A DNA stretch of 64,000 nt from an uncultured Bacteroidales bacterium (GTDB lineage Bacteria; Bacteroidota; Bacteroidia; Bacteroidales; UBA932): contig CAJOIQ010000003.1 in the NCBI GenBank assembly GCA_905234795.1, positions 1 through 64,000 of the forward strand. Reading direction: 5' to 3'. A program made the position numbers and the translations under genes. The notes beneath the pieces are model-generated. The model saw only the letters and a program-made list of their open reading frames with translations, was not told the origin of the DNA and made no database searches. Shown here one piece after another: positions 50,480 to 59,150 of this stretch. Position 1 is the stretch's first letter; each line of letters starts with the position of its first letter.

Positions 50480-51415
50480 ATGAACCATTTAGGGGAAGCC
50501 ATATCATTGATTGTAGCCGTTTCCTGGATGGTGACGGCTTTGTTTGCCGACAAAGCCAGCCACCGGCTGGGTTCGATGACGGCCAATGTGCTGCGGCTTT
50601 CCATGGCCATTGTGTTCCTGGGGCTCTTGCTGTGGGTAACAGTGGGTCATCCCTATCCCGTCTATGCCAGCGGAGAAGCGTGGTTGTGGCTGGCGCTTTC
50701 CGCCGTGGTGGGCTATGTGTTCGGTGACTGGTGCCTGTTCAACTGCTACCTTTCCATCGGCGCGCGCTTCGGGCAGCTGTTTATGACGCTGGCCCCTCCT
50801 TTGGCGGCTATTGCCGGGTGGGCCATCCTGGGTGAATCCCTCAGCTGGAAATCCTGGCTGGCCATGGCGGTTACCCTGTGCGGTATCGCCATTTCCATCC
50901 TGAGCCGCGGAGAAGGCCATAAGGTACGGCTGGCCCTGCCGCTGAAAGGGGTGCTGCTGGGTCTGGGAGCAGGTTTGGGGCAAGGTGTAGGCCTGGTGCT
51001 CAGCAAGATGGGCCTGCAGTATTATGCCGATGCCATTCCCGCCGACGCCCCGCGCCTGATGAACGTGATGCTGCCCTTTGCCTCCACCATGATCCGGGCG
51101 CTGATTGGCGCCGCCGGCTTCCTGGCTCTGATGGCTCTGCAACGGGACTTGCCCCGGCTTCGTTCTGCGGTAAAAGACAAAACCGGCATGCGCTATGCCC
51201 TGATTATGACCTTGTTCGGCCCCGTATTGGGCGTTTCCCTTTCCCTGATGGCCGTGCAATATACATCGGCAGGCATCGCTTCTACCCTAATGGCTCTCAC
51301 CCCCGTGCTCATCCTTATTCCGTACGCCTTTATCTATAAACAACGCATCACGCCCCGCGAGGTGCTGGGCGTGATGGTCAGTATGCTGGGCGTAGCTTTG
51401 TTTTTCCTGCTTTAG
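50480..51415 (+). CDS. EamA/DMT-family transporter
   Basis: 311 residues, ten membrane helices in two EamA repeats (about 1-140 and 155-311). Landmarks: LSMAIVFLGLLLW, FGQLFMTLAPPLAAIAGWAI and AGIASTLMALTPVLILIPYA with the paired conserved Pro. It is probably an exporter of metabolites; substrate unknown. It overlaps the stop of parC by 4 bases, convergent. Confidence 0.9.
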   Translation: MNHLGEAISLIVAVSWMVTALFADKASHRLGSMTANVLRLSMAIVFLGLLLWVTVGHPYPVYASGEAWLWLALSAVVGYVFGDWCLFNCYLSIGARFGQLFMTLAPPLAAIAGWAILGESLSWKSWLAMAVTLCGIAISILSRGEGHKVRLALPLKGVLLGLGAGLGQGVGLVLSKMGLQYYADAIPADAPRLMNVMLPFASTMIRALIGAAGFLALMALQRDLPRLRSAVKDKTGMRYALIMTLFGPVLGVSLSLMAVQYTSAGIASTLMALTPVLILIPYAFIYKQRITPREVLGVMVSMLGVALFFLL

Positions 51416-54165
51416 AACAGCGTAGGCTCCCAGTCTCCCAGGTCCACGGGATCGTCGTTGGGAGCTTCCTTCAACAGATCGGTAGCCTGCCCTGTCTGCT
51501 CGATAGCCGGAGTTTCCACTTCGGCCTCCAGATCCACGTCGATGGCTTCATCGGCCTCCAATTCTTCGGCTACGGCCTCGGTTTCCATTGGCTCCATATC
51601 GTCCTCGGGCTTGTGCAGGGGTTCGCCGAATTCTACGCTCTTCAAATCGTACGGGGAGCACTTCTTGCCCTTGGCGGTGAGGCCTTTCTTTGCGATGAAT
51701 TCCTCGGCATCCACAACCTCGGCCTCCCGGTGGGCGAACTTGCCGCCGAAGGTGAGGACAATCTGCGGATGAAGGTCGTCGGAGATGTCCACCAGCTTGG
51801 AACCGCGGGCGTCGGCAATGAAGAGGACGGGCGTGTTGTTGCTCTCCACGAAGCTGAAACGCTTCACGTAGTAGGCCTTGGCGGCATTGTCCCAGTACAG
51901 CACGGTGTACACGCGGGAAGGATCCAGTTTCTCAATGCGGATCACGTCTCCCTGGTACTTGTTCACCAGGTCGTAGGTGGTGGTGTAGTAGCTGCCGTCG
52001 GCGAAGATGGCCAGCACGCGGTCCTGCCCGGCGAATTTGCCCAGGTGCTGCCCGCGGCCTTCCTCGTTCAGACGCTGGATATCGGGGTCGTACCAGATGT
52101 CCTTGCCTTCCAGGGTAGTGACGCCCTTGGACTTGAGCTGGATCTTGGCGATGGCGTACTTGGTGACCAGATTGCCCCTAGAAGCGCGTCCCTTGATGGC
52201 CAGGTTGGAGAAATCCCATTCCAGGGAGCTCTTCTTGAGCCCTTTCTTGGGCCGGAGGTTGATCCTTACGGTCTCGGCCTCTCCGTTATGGTTCACCGTG
52301 AACCAGAGGATCTTGGAACCCTCGGCTCCGGTGGTGATGTCGTAGAGGGTGTCTCGCGTAATGGAGGTGATGGCAAAGCGCTTGGCATAGTGGGCCGGGC
52401 CCTTGCCATCCCGGTAAATCACATTGTAGATGGTGCGCTCGTCTCCGCGGTTGAAGACCCCGGCATAGAGCAGGTCCTTGCCGAAGAAGGCTTTCTCGCT
52501 CACCTTGGTGACGCGGTATTTGCCATCCCGGCCGATGGCGATGATTTCCGAAAGGTCGGAGCATTCTCCGATGAATTCTCCTCCGTCGTCCTTCTTGAGG
52601 CCGATGCCCACGAAGCCTTCGGCCAGGTTGGCGTACAGCTTGGCGTTGTTGGACACCACCTTGGTGGCCGTGATGGTCTCCAGGGAGGAAATCTCCGTGA
52701 GGCGCGGCCACTGCTTGCCATATTTCTTCTTGAGCCCCTTGAACCAGTCGATGGTGAACTCCGTGATGTGCTCCAGGTGGTCCTTCACTTCCTTCATCTG
52801 GTCCTCCAGGGCGTAGATTTTCTCGTCCAGGGCCTTGGTGTCGAACTTGGAAATCTTGCGCACGGGCTTCTCCACCAGCTTGAGGATGTCTTCCATCACG
52901 ATGGGCCGATGCAGGAGGTCCTGATACTGGAGCATCTGGTTCAGGATGTCGTCCAGCTGCTGCTCCCAGCTCATCTGGTTCTGTTCCAGCACCTTGTAGA
53001 TGCGGTTCTCGAAGAAGATGCGTTCCAGGGAGCTGTAGTGCCAGTCGGCCTCCAGTTCTCCCAGTTTCACTTCCAGCTGTGCCTGCAGGATGTCCCGCGT
53101 ATGGTAGGTGTCGTACTCCAGGATTTCGTCCACGGTGAGGAACACCGGCTTGTTGTCCCGGATGACGCAGGCGTTGGGCGCAATCTTGGTCTCGCACTCC
53201 GTAAAGGCGTACAGGGCGTCGATGGTCTTGTCCGGGGAAACATCGGCCGGAAGATGGATGATGATCTCCACTTTGTCGGTGGTCATGTCATCGATCTTCT
53301 TGATGTTGATCTTCTTCTTGTCCTTGGCCTTGATGATGCTGTCAATGATGGCCTGGGAAGTTTTTCCGTAGGGGATTTCGGTAATGGTAATGGTGGATTT
53401 GTCCACCTTGTTGATGCGGGCGCGCACCTTCACCATACCGCCGCGCATGCCCTTGTTGTACTTGGAGCAGTCGGCGATGCCGCCGGTGGGGAAATCGGGC
53501 AGCAGCTCGAAGGGTTCACCCTTGAGGATGGCGATGGAGGCGTCGATGAGTTCGTTGAAGTTGTGCGGCAGGATCTTGGAGGACAGGCCGGCGGCAATGC
53601 CCTCGGTTCCCTGGGCCAGCAGCAGCGGGAAGCGCACGGGAAGTTCCGTGGGCTCCTGGTTGCGGCCGTCGTAGGACGTCATCCAGGGCGTGACCTTTTT
53701 ATCGAAGACCACTTCCTTGGCAAAGGCCGACAGACGGGCCTCGATGTAACGCGGGGCGGCGTTGGAGTCTCCGGTGAGGATGTTACCCCAGTTACCCTGG
53801 CAGTCGATGAGCAGGCCTTTCTGGCCCAGCGTGACCAGGGCGCCCAGGATGGAGGCGTCTCCGTGCGGATGGTACTGCATGGCCTGGCCCACGATGTTGG
53901 CCACCTTGGTGTAACGGCCGTCGTCCATCACCGCCATGGTGTGCAGCACGCGGCGCTGTACGGGCTTGAAGCCGTCTACAATGTGGGGAACGGCGCGGTC
54001 CAGAATGGTATAGGACGCATAGTCCAGATACCACTCTTTGAACATGCCGGAGAGTTTGTACTTGCCGGCGTCGCTGCCCAGGAGCTTGTCAAATTTTCCC
54101 GACGCAGCAGCGTCTTCTCCCAACTCTTCTTCCTGACCTTCGATGTCTTCCCAGTCTTCTGCCAT
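51412..54165 (-). CDS. parC: Type IIA topoisomerase subunit A (ParC/GyrA-like)
   Basis: 917 residues. Breakage-reunion domain with QRR (70-72), HPHGD (99-103) and active-site Tyr140 in NAAPRYIEARLS; coiled coil near 400-470; then a C-terminal beta-pinwheel of six weak blades; and an acidic tail rich in Glu/Asp (AVAEELEADEAIDVDLEAEV). The gyrase box is not evident, which favours topoisomerase IV over gyrase. The partner ATPase gene is not in the window. It is the last gene of the exbB-to-parC run, 2 bases after era. Confidence 0.9.
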   Translation of the reverse strand: MAEDWEDIEGQEEELGEDAAASGKFDKLLGSDAGKYKLSGMFKEWYLDYASYTILDRAVPHIVDGFKPVQRRVLHTMAVMDDGRYTKVANIVGQAMQYHPHGDASILGALVTLGQKGLLIDCQGNWGNILTGDSNAAPRYIEARLSAFAKEVVFDKKVTPWMTSYDGRNQEPTELPVRFPLLLAQGTEGIAAGLSSKILPHNFNELIDASIAILKGEPFELLPDFPTGGIADCSKYNKGMRGGMVKVRARINKVDKSTITITEIPYGKTSQAIIDSIIKAKDKKKINIKKIDDMTTDKVEIIIHLPADVSPDKTIDALYAFTECETKIAPNACVIRDNKPVFLTVDEILEYDTYHTRDILQAQLEVKLGELEADWHYSSLERIFFENRIYKVLEQNQMSWEQQLDDILNQMLQYQDLLHRPIVMEDILKLVEKPVRKISKFDTKALDEKIYALEDQMKEVKDHLEHITEFTIDWFKGLKKKYGKQWPRLTEISSLETITATKVVSNNAKLYANLAEGFVGIGLKKDDGGEFIGECSDLSEIIAIGRDGKYRVTKVSEKAFFGKDLLYAGVFNRGDERTIYNVIYRDGKGPAHYAKRFAITSITRDTLYDITTGAEGSKILWFTVNHNGEAETVRINLRPKKGLKKSSLEWDFSNLAIKGRASRGNLVTKYAIAKIQLKSKGVTTLEGKDIWYDPDIQRLNEEGRGQHLGKFAGQDRVLAIFADGSYYTTTYDLVNKYQGDVIRIEKLDPSRVYTVLYWDNAAKAYYVKRFSFVESNNTPVLFIADARGSKLVDISDDLHPQIVLTFGGKFAHREAEVVDAEEFIAKKGLTAKGKKCSPYDLKSVEFGEPLHKPEDDMEPMETEAVAEELEADEAIDVDLEAEVETPAIEQTGQATDLLKEAPNDDPVDLGDWEPTLF

Positions 54166-54167
54166 AA

Positions 54168-55049
54168 TTAGAACTCATATCCGAACCGGCGGAGCTCTTT
54201 TCGGCTCTCTCTCCAGTCGGGGTCAACTTTTACAAATGTACTTAAAAAAACCTTCTTCTGGAAGAAGTCTTCCATTTCGATGCGGGCCTCGGTGCCCACT
54301 TTCTTGAGCATGGCGCCGCCTTTGCCGATGATGATGCCCTTCTGGGATTCCCGCATCACATAGATGACGGCGGAAATCTCATAGCGCTCCTCACCCTCGT
54401 GGAACTCCTCGATCTCCACCTGGCAGGAGTAGGGGATTTCCTCGGAGTAGTTGAGGAAAATCTTCTCCCGGATAATCTCGGAGGCAAAGAAGCGCAGGTT
54501 TTTGTCTGTGAACTGGTCCTTGTCGAACCACGCCGGAGCTTCCGGCAGACGGGTGGAAACGGCCTCCAGAACACTCTCCAGGTTGAATTTCTCCTGGGCC
54601 GATACCGGAATGATTTCGGCCTTGGGCAACTGCTCCTTCCACCAGCCCATCAGCTCCACCACCTTCTCCTGGGAGGAGATGTCAATCTTGTTGATGACCA
54701 CCACCACCGGGCACTGCACTTTCTGCAGTTTCTGGATGTAGGCCTCGTTCTTGTCGGCCTTCTCGATGGTGTCGGTCACATACAGGATGATGTCGGCGTC
54801 GCCGATGGCGGTGTCCACAAAGGCCAGCATGTTTTCCTGGAGCCGATAGTTGGGCTTCAGGATGCCGGGGGTGTCGGAGTACACAATCTGGTAATCCTCT
54901 CCGCTCACGATGCCCATGATGCGGTGACGCGTGGTCTGGGCCTTGGCGGTGACGATGGAAAGCTTTTCCCCCACAAGGGCGTTCATCAGCGTGGATTTAC
55001 CCACGTTGGGATTGCCGATGATATTGACGAAACCTGCTCTGTGCGCCAT
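54168..55049 (-). CDS. era: GTPase Era
   Basis: 293 residues. GTPase that assists 16S rRNA maturation. G1 GNPNVGKST (12-20), G2 around TTRHRIMG, G3 SDTPGILKPN, G4 VINKIDIS, G5 PVSAQEK; C-terminal KH domain with GIIIGKGGAMLKKVGTEAR. Its start overlaps the rluB stop by one base (TAATG). Confidence 0.96.
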   Translation of the reverse strand: MAHRAGFVNIIGNPNVGKSTLMNALVGEKLSIVTAKAQTTRHRIMGIVSGEDYQIVYSDTPGILKPNYRLQENMLAFVDTAIGDADIILYVTDTIEKADKNEAYIQKLQKVQCPVVVVINKIDISSQEKVVELMGWWKEQLPKAEIIPVSAQEKFNLESVLEAVSTRLPEAPAWFDKDQFTDKNLRFFASEIIREKIFLNYSEEIPYSCQVEIEEFHEGEERYEISAVIYVMRESQKGIIIGKGGAMLKKVGTEARIEMEDFFQKKVFLSTFVKVDPDWRESRKELRRFGYEF

Positions 55050-56185
55050 TATACGTATGCTCCCATTTTGAGGATGTTCACTTCACCTTCAGTAAGGTAA
55101 CGCCAGTCGCTCTTCTTGAGGCCTTTCTTGGTGAGGCCGGCGAAGTACACGCGGTCTAGGGCTTTCACGTCGTAACCCAGGGACTCGAAGATGCGGCGCA
55201 CCACGCGGTTTTTGCCGGAGTGGATCTCGATACCCAGCTGACGGTGGTCGTGGGCGTCGATGTATTCCAGTTCATCGGCGGCCACCACGCCGTCGGAGAG
55301 TTCTACGCCGGCGAGGATCTTCTGCTGGTCTTCCTCCTTGAGGGGAGCGTCCAGCACCACCTGGTAAATCTTCTTCTTGTTGTAGGACGGGTGGGTGAGA
55401 CGCTCGGCCATCTCGCCGTCGTTGGTGAACATGAGCACGCCGGTGGTGTTCTTGTCCAGGCGGCCCACCGGGAATACGCGGGTGGGGCAGCCCTTGAGCA
55501 GGTCCATCACGGTCTTTTCGGCGTGAGGATCACTGGCGGTGGTCACATAGCCCTTGGGCTTGTTCATCACGATGTACACTTTCTCTTCTCCCTTCAGACG
55601 CTCTCCGTTGAAGCGGATGTCGTCGGTGAGGATGTTCACTTTGGTGCCCAGTTCGGTCACCACTTCGCCGTTCACGGTGACTACGCCGCTCTGGATGAGG
55701 GTATCGGCCTCACGGCGGGAGCACACGCCGGAATTGGCGATGAATTTGTTCAAGCGCACCACTTCCTTGATCTCGGTGGGGGCGGTGTCGTCGTCGGAGT
55801 AACGGCCGTTCACCTGGGGCTTGCGGGAGAGCATGGCGCTCATGCCGGCATCGGCCTCGCTGCGCTTGGCAAAGGGTTTGCGGGCGCCGGGCTTGCCGCC
55901 CTTGAATCCGGGTTTGCTGCCGAAGGCGGGTTTGTCGCTGCGGAAAGACGGCTTGCCGTAACCGCTTTTGCGCGGACGTTCTTCTCCCTCGCGGCGCGGG
56001 CGGTCGGCGCCTTCACGGCGGGGACGGTCACTGCCGAAGCTGCGGGGTTTGTCGCCATAACTGCTGCGATGCGGCCTCTCGCCGGAATCGAAACTGCGAC
56101 TGGTGCTGTAATCTACTTTTTCTGCATGGCCCTCTGAGGGCTTGCGGGCGATACGTTTTCTCGTACCTCTTTTGTTGTCTTCCAT
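55049..56185 (-). CDS. rluB: 23S rRNA pseudouridine synthase RluB-type with long basic N-terminal tail
   Basis: 378 residues. The first ~135 residues are low-complexity and basic (RPRREGADRPRREGEERP, then KPSFRSDKPAFGSKPGFKGG), likely an RNA-binding disordered tail. The S4 domain follows (VRLNKFIANSGVCSRREADT), then the catalytic domain with PVGRLDKNTTGVLMFTNDG carrying the catalytic Asp. It modifies helix 89/ 23S rRNA near the peptidyl centre in the family. Tail length varies widely among Bacteroidetes. Confidence 0.92.
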   Translation of the reverse strand: MEDNKRGTRKRIARKPSEGHAEKVDYSTSRSFDSGERPHRSSYGDKPRSFGSDRPRREGADRPRREGEERPRKSGYGKPSFRSDKPAFGSKPGFKGGKPGARKPFAKRSEADAGMSAMLSRKPQVNGRYSDDDTAPTEIKEVVRLNKFIANSGVCSRREADTLIQSGVVTVNGEVVTELGTKVNILTDDIRFNGERLKGEEKVYIVMNKPKGYVTTASDPHAEKTVMDLLKGCPTRVFPVGRLDKNTTGVLMFTNDGEMAERLTHPSYNKKKIYQVVLDAPLKEEDQQKILAGVELSDGVVAADELEYIDAHDHRQLGIEIHSGKNRVVRRIFESLGYDVKALDRVYFAGLTKKGLKKSDWRYLTEGEVNILKMGAYV

Positions 56186-56206
56186 AATGTTTTACGACTC
56201 ACGTCG

Positions 56207-56992
56207 TTACTTTAGTTTGAAAATATATGTAATGGTTCCTGTCTGTACGGCAGGAGCGTTTGCGTCCATGTTAAAGTGGGCTTTCATGGCTGCGTTGCGT
56301 GCAGCCGCCCACAGGTTTTTGTCGGTGGCCGTGGTACCCTCGGCACCCGGAATGGCTTCGGTCACGGTGCCGTACTGGTCCACTTTCACCTGTACCACCA
56401 CTATTCCTTCCGTCTGGGTGGCATAGACGGGCGGGAGCAAGGATCCCTCTACCGTGCGCCCTTTCACGTGCGCGTTGGCATGGCCCTCAATCTTGCCGGA
56501 AGGCGTGTTGCCGTCGGGCTGCCCGGCCTTGAACTCCTCCGAGGCTTCGGAGGCGCTGTGCGGCGTGGTGGCGTCGCTCTCCTTGGGAGCCATCCCCGGG
56601 AAGCTGGCGCGCGGGTCCAGCTTGGGCTCCTGGGGCGGCGTGGGCACTTCCACATCCCCATGGGCGTCCGGCCGGGTGGCCGGCGTCACATTGGGCGCGT
56701 CGTTCACCTGCGGGGCCTCGGCTTTCTGCACCAACTCCACTTCCCGTTCCAGGTCAATCTCTTCGGTCTGGGGCTCCTGTCCCACCCGGGTGATGACCGG
56801 GGCCTGGGAGAGGGCTTCGTCGTCAAACTCAATGAGCAGCGAGGTGCGCTCCGGCGGCGGAGGGTCCAGGTACTTGAGCCCGCTGGTGAGCAGGACTACC
56901 AGGCCCAGGGCATGAATGCCCAGCGTAGCCACTACGCCGGTGACACTGGCGGTTTTTTCCCGCCGGGCCCGTGTGCGCTGGTAAGGCTGCAT
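56207..56992 (-). CDS. tonB: TonB-family energy transducer
   Basis: 261 residues. N-terminal membrane helix near 19-38, a Pro/Glu-rich periplasmic spacer (TPPQEPKLDPRASFP), and a C-terminal TonB domain: PPVYATQTEGIVVVQVKVDQ, WAAARNAAMKAHF and TGTITYIFKL. It carries proton-motive energy from ExbB/ExbD to outer-membrane receptors. It directly follows exbD and is followed 21 bases later by rluB; a small hairpin (ACGAC/GTCGT, 56194-56207) lies at the junction. Confidence 0.92.
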   Translation of the reverse strand: MQPYQRTRARREKTASVTGVVATLGIHALGLVVLLTSGLKYLDPPPPERTSLLIEFDDEALSQAPVITRVGQEPQTEEIDLEREVELVQKAEAPQVNDAPNVTPATRPDAHGDVEVPTPPQEPKLDPRASFPGMAPKESDATTPHSASEASEEFKAGQPDGNTPSGKIEGHANAHVKGRTVEGSLLPPVYATQTEGIVVVQVKVDQYGTVTEAIPGAEGTTATDKNLWAAARNAAMKAHFNMDANAPAVQTGTITYIFKLK

Positions 56993-56993
56993 C

Positions 56994-57404
56994 TTATTCC
57001 GGTTGCGTTGCCAGGATCACCTTGTAGTGATTGCGCTTGGCAATGTTCATCATCTGTACCACTTCTCCCACAGGGACCGTCTGGTCGCTGTAGATGGAGA
57101 AAGTGGGGTCCTCTTCCTGGGACAGCAGGCCGATGAGTTCCTCCTCCACCACTTCGTAGGGAACGGGCTCCTGGGAGCCGTTCACGTGGTAGGTGTAGGT
57201 GTTCTCACCCCAGTCCTTGATGCTCACGCTCACGGTGGCCTTGGCGTTCACCTGCCCGGTGCTCTTGGGAAGCAGCAGCTTGAGGGCATTCGGGTTGATG
57301 AGCGTGGAGGTCACCAGGAAGAAGATGAGCAGCAGGAACACGATATCCGTCATGCTGGATACCGAGAACGAGGCGTCTACCTTGGTGTTTCTCTTCAGTG
57401 CCAT
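56994..57404 (-). CDS. exbD: ExbD/TolR-family proton channel subunit
   Basis: 136 residues. Cytoplasmic N-terminus, one membrane helix (SMTDIVFLLLIFFLVTSTLI, residues about 18-37) with the essential Asp20, and a periplasmic domain (VPVGEVVQMMNIAKRNHYKV). Works with ExbB in TonB energising. Three bases separate it from exbB. Confidence 0.94.
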   Translation of the reverse strand: MALKRNTKVDASFSVSSMTDIVFLLLIFFLVTSTLINPNALKLLLPKSTGQVNAKATVSVSIKDWGENTYTYHVNGSQEPVPYEVVEEELIGLLSQEEDPTFSIYSDQTVPVGEVVQMMNIAKRNHYKVILATQPE

Positions 57405-57407
57405 AGG

Positions 57408-58088
57408 CTATTCCTCTCCGGGTTCGTGAAGCACAATGTCAATGAACTCCAGGGTGGAGCTTTCCATCTTGTACACCAGGTCACTCACCTTGGAAGTGAG
57501 CCAGTTGTAGCCGAAGTAGGCGATGATACCCACGATGAGGCCGCCCACGGTGGTGAGCATGGCGGTGTAAATACCGTCGCTCAGCAGGGTGATGTCAATG
57601 TTGTTGCCGGCCTTGGACATGTTGAAGAAAGCCTTCACCATACCCATCACCGTACCCAGGAAACCAATCATCGGCGCGCCGCCGGCGATGGTAGCCAGGA
57701 TGGGGAGCCCTTTCTCCAGGCGGGCCACTTCCACGTTGCCGATGTTCTCGATGGCGCTCTGGATATCGGCCATGGGCCTGCCCATGCGGTGGATACCCGT
57801 CTCGATCATGCGGGCCACCGGGTTGTCGTACTTCTGGCACAGCGTTACTGCGCTCATGATTTTGCCACTGTTCATGTAGTCACGGATGTCGTTCATGAAG
57901 TGCGGGTCAATCTTGGAGGCGTTCTTGATGGTCCACCACTTGCGGCCAATGAGGTAAATGGCCAGGAAGGAAAGGGCCAGCAGCACCCACATCAGCGGAC
58001 CGCCCATGGTGAACATGGACCAAAGGCTGGCGTTCATCTGCGTGGGCTGGGCGATGGGCTCGGCGACCTGAAGGAGAGGGAGTAGCAT
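57408..58088 (-). CDS. exbB: MotA/TolQ/ExbB-family proton channel subunit
   Basis: 226 residues, three membrane helices: near 28-48, 105-130 and 145-170. The conserved LATIAGGAPMIGFLGTVMGMVKAFF and TTVGGLIVGIIAYFGYNWL segments are the TolQ/ExbB pore helices. First gene of the exbB-exbD-tonB-rluB-era-parC run, with its promoter 38 bases upstream. Confidence 0.94.
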   Translation of the reverse strand: MLLPLLQVAEPIAQPTQMNASLWSMFTMGGPLMWVLLALSFLAIYLIGRKWWTIKNASKIDPHFMNDIRDYMNSGKIMSAVTLCQKYDNPVARMIETGIHRMGRPMADIQSAIENIGNVEVARLEKGLPILATIAGGAPMIGFLGTVMGMVKAFFNMSKAGNNIDITLLSDGIYTAMLTTVGGLIVGIIAYFGYNWLTSKVSDLVYKMESSTLEFIDIVLHEPGEE

Positions 58089-58126
58089 ATCTTTTACTGT
58101 TTTTTCGTTCTTTTTACTTCAACCTG

Positions 58127-58134
58127 CAAAGATA
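58127..58134 (-). promoter_or_regulatory. -7 box for the exbB operon
   Basis: TATCTTTG on the minus strand in TTGTATCTTTGCAGG, 38 bases ahead of the exbB ATG. Confidence 0.65.
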
Positions 58135-58183
58135 CAAAAAAATCCGCTATTTTTCGTAAATATTCCTGCGTATGAAGAAGCTC

Positions 58184-59002
58184 TTATTTTAGCAAATGCC
58201 GATAATTGTCGCTTTCTAAAATGAGCATCTGCTGTATGGCAATCTTATTGAGTTTAATTAATCTTTCACTTTGTGCGACTCCATCATTGATTAGGACGGC
58301 ATTGATATTCTCCAGATTGGACAAACAAATCAATTCATTGATTGTTGCATAATCGCGTATATTTCCTTTTTGTTTTGGATTGTTCTCTCTCCATTGCTTG
58401 GCTGTTATGCCGAACATGGCGACGTTTAGGACATCTGCCTCTTCCGCGTAGATAATACTGGCTTGTGAGGGAGTAATTTCCAGGGGAACTAAGTTATGTT
58501 GTATGGCATCGGTATGAATTCGATAGTTAATCTTTGACAGTTCCCTCTTGGCACACCAGCCCAAAACATTATGCTCCTCTGTCTTAAGTCGCTGAAACTC
58601 CTTGATAAGATACAACTTGAATTCAACGGATATCCAAGAAGAAAATTCAAAGGCGATATCGGCTTGGGCATACGTGCCACCATAACGCCCGGATCGAGAT
58701 ATGATGCCGATTGCACATGTTGCTTCAATCCATCTTGAAGGTGATAAAGTAAAGGCGTTGAGACCTGCCTGTTTCCTAAACCCATCGAATTCGAGGGGTT
58801 TAAAACGAGGGTTGTATAGCGTCTCCCATATACCCATGAACTCAATTGTCTCGCGGTTTCTCATCCAATTTGCAATCACGCCGTTTGGATCAACAGGGTT
58901 TCTCTGTTTGGCGATGTCGGTTATACAGATGTAATCTATGCCATTTTGGACCATCGTTCTGATAAGTACGTCCATGACGTATAACTCTTTTTTCGTATTC
59001 AT
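58184..59002 (-). CDS. KilA-N domain protein
   Basis: 272 residues from ATG 59002 (MNTKKELYVMDVLIRTMVQN). The KilA-N domain is at about 28-125 (NWMRNRETIEFMGIWETLYN, FTLSPSRWIEATCAIGIISR, GGTYAQADIAFEFSSWISVE); the C-terminal ~140 residues are helical (DYATINELICLSNLENINAV). KilA-N proteins bind DNA and are typical of phages and mobile DNA; single chromosomal copies are frequent in Bacteroides. The gene is clearly AT-richer than its neighbours, which suggests recent transfer. Confidence 0.88.
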   Translation of the reverse strand: MNTKKELYVMDVLIRTMVQNGIDYICITDIAKQRNPVDPNGVIANWMRNRETIEFMGIWETLYNPRFKPLEFDGFRKQAGLNAFTLSPSRWIEATCAIGIISRSGRYGGTYAQADIAFEFSSWISVEFKLYLIKEFQRLKTEEHNVLGWCAKRELSKINYRIHTDAIQHNLVPLEITPSQASIIYAEEADVLNVAMFGITAKQWRENNPKQKGNIRDYATINELICLSNLENINAVLINDGVAQSERLIKLNKIAIQQMLILESDNYRHLLK

Positions 59003-59054
59003 TTCCAATAATCTTTTTTACAAAGATTGTTGGGATACGACATGAAGTCAAATC

Positions 59055-59071
59055 TTGGCAAGGCTTGCCAA
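59055..59071. promoter_or_regulatory. Operator-like palindrome upstream of the KilA-N gene
   Basis: TTGGCAA, GGC, TTGCCAA: a perfect 7-base inverted repeat in the 148-base AT-rich gap before the KilA-N gene. It could be an operator or a small hairpin; nothing else is seen in the gap. Confidence 0.35.
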
Positions 59072-59150
59072 AATTTGGATAAGAAAAAAGATTTGCTAAA
59101 GCCGGTTACTTTTTATTTGCCACGGATTACTCGAGTGGTTTGGACCCAGA

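Noticed and set aside
56520..56600. Possible extra P element in the tonB spacer (Ser/Ala/Glu-rich region)
   Set aside because: It lacks the TCGC/GCCGATGCTCC core and clear paired arms; it is a normal low-complexity spacer.
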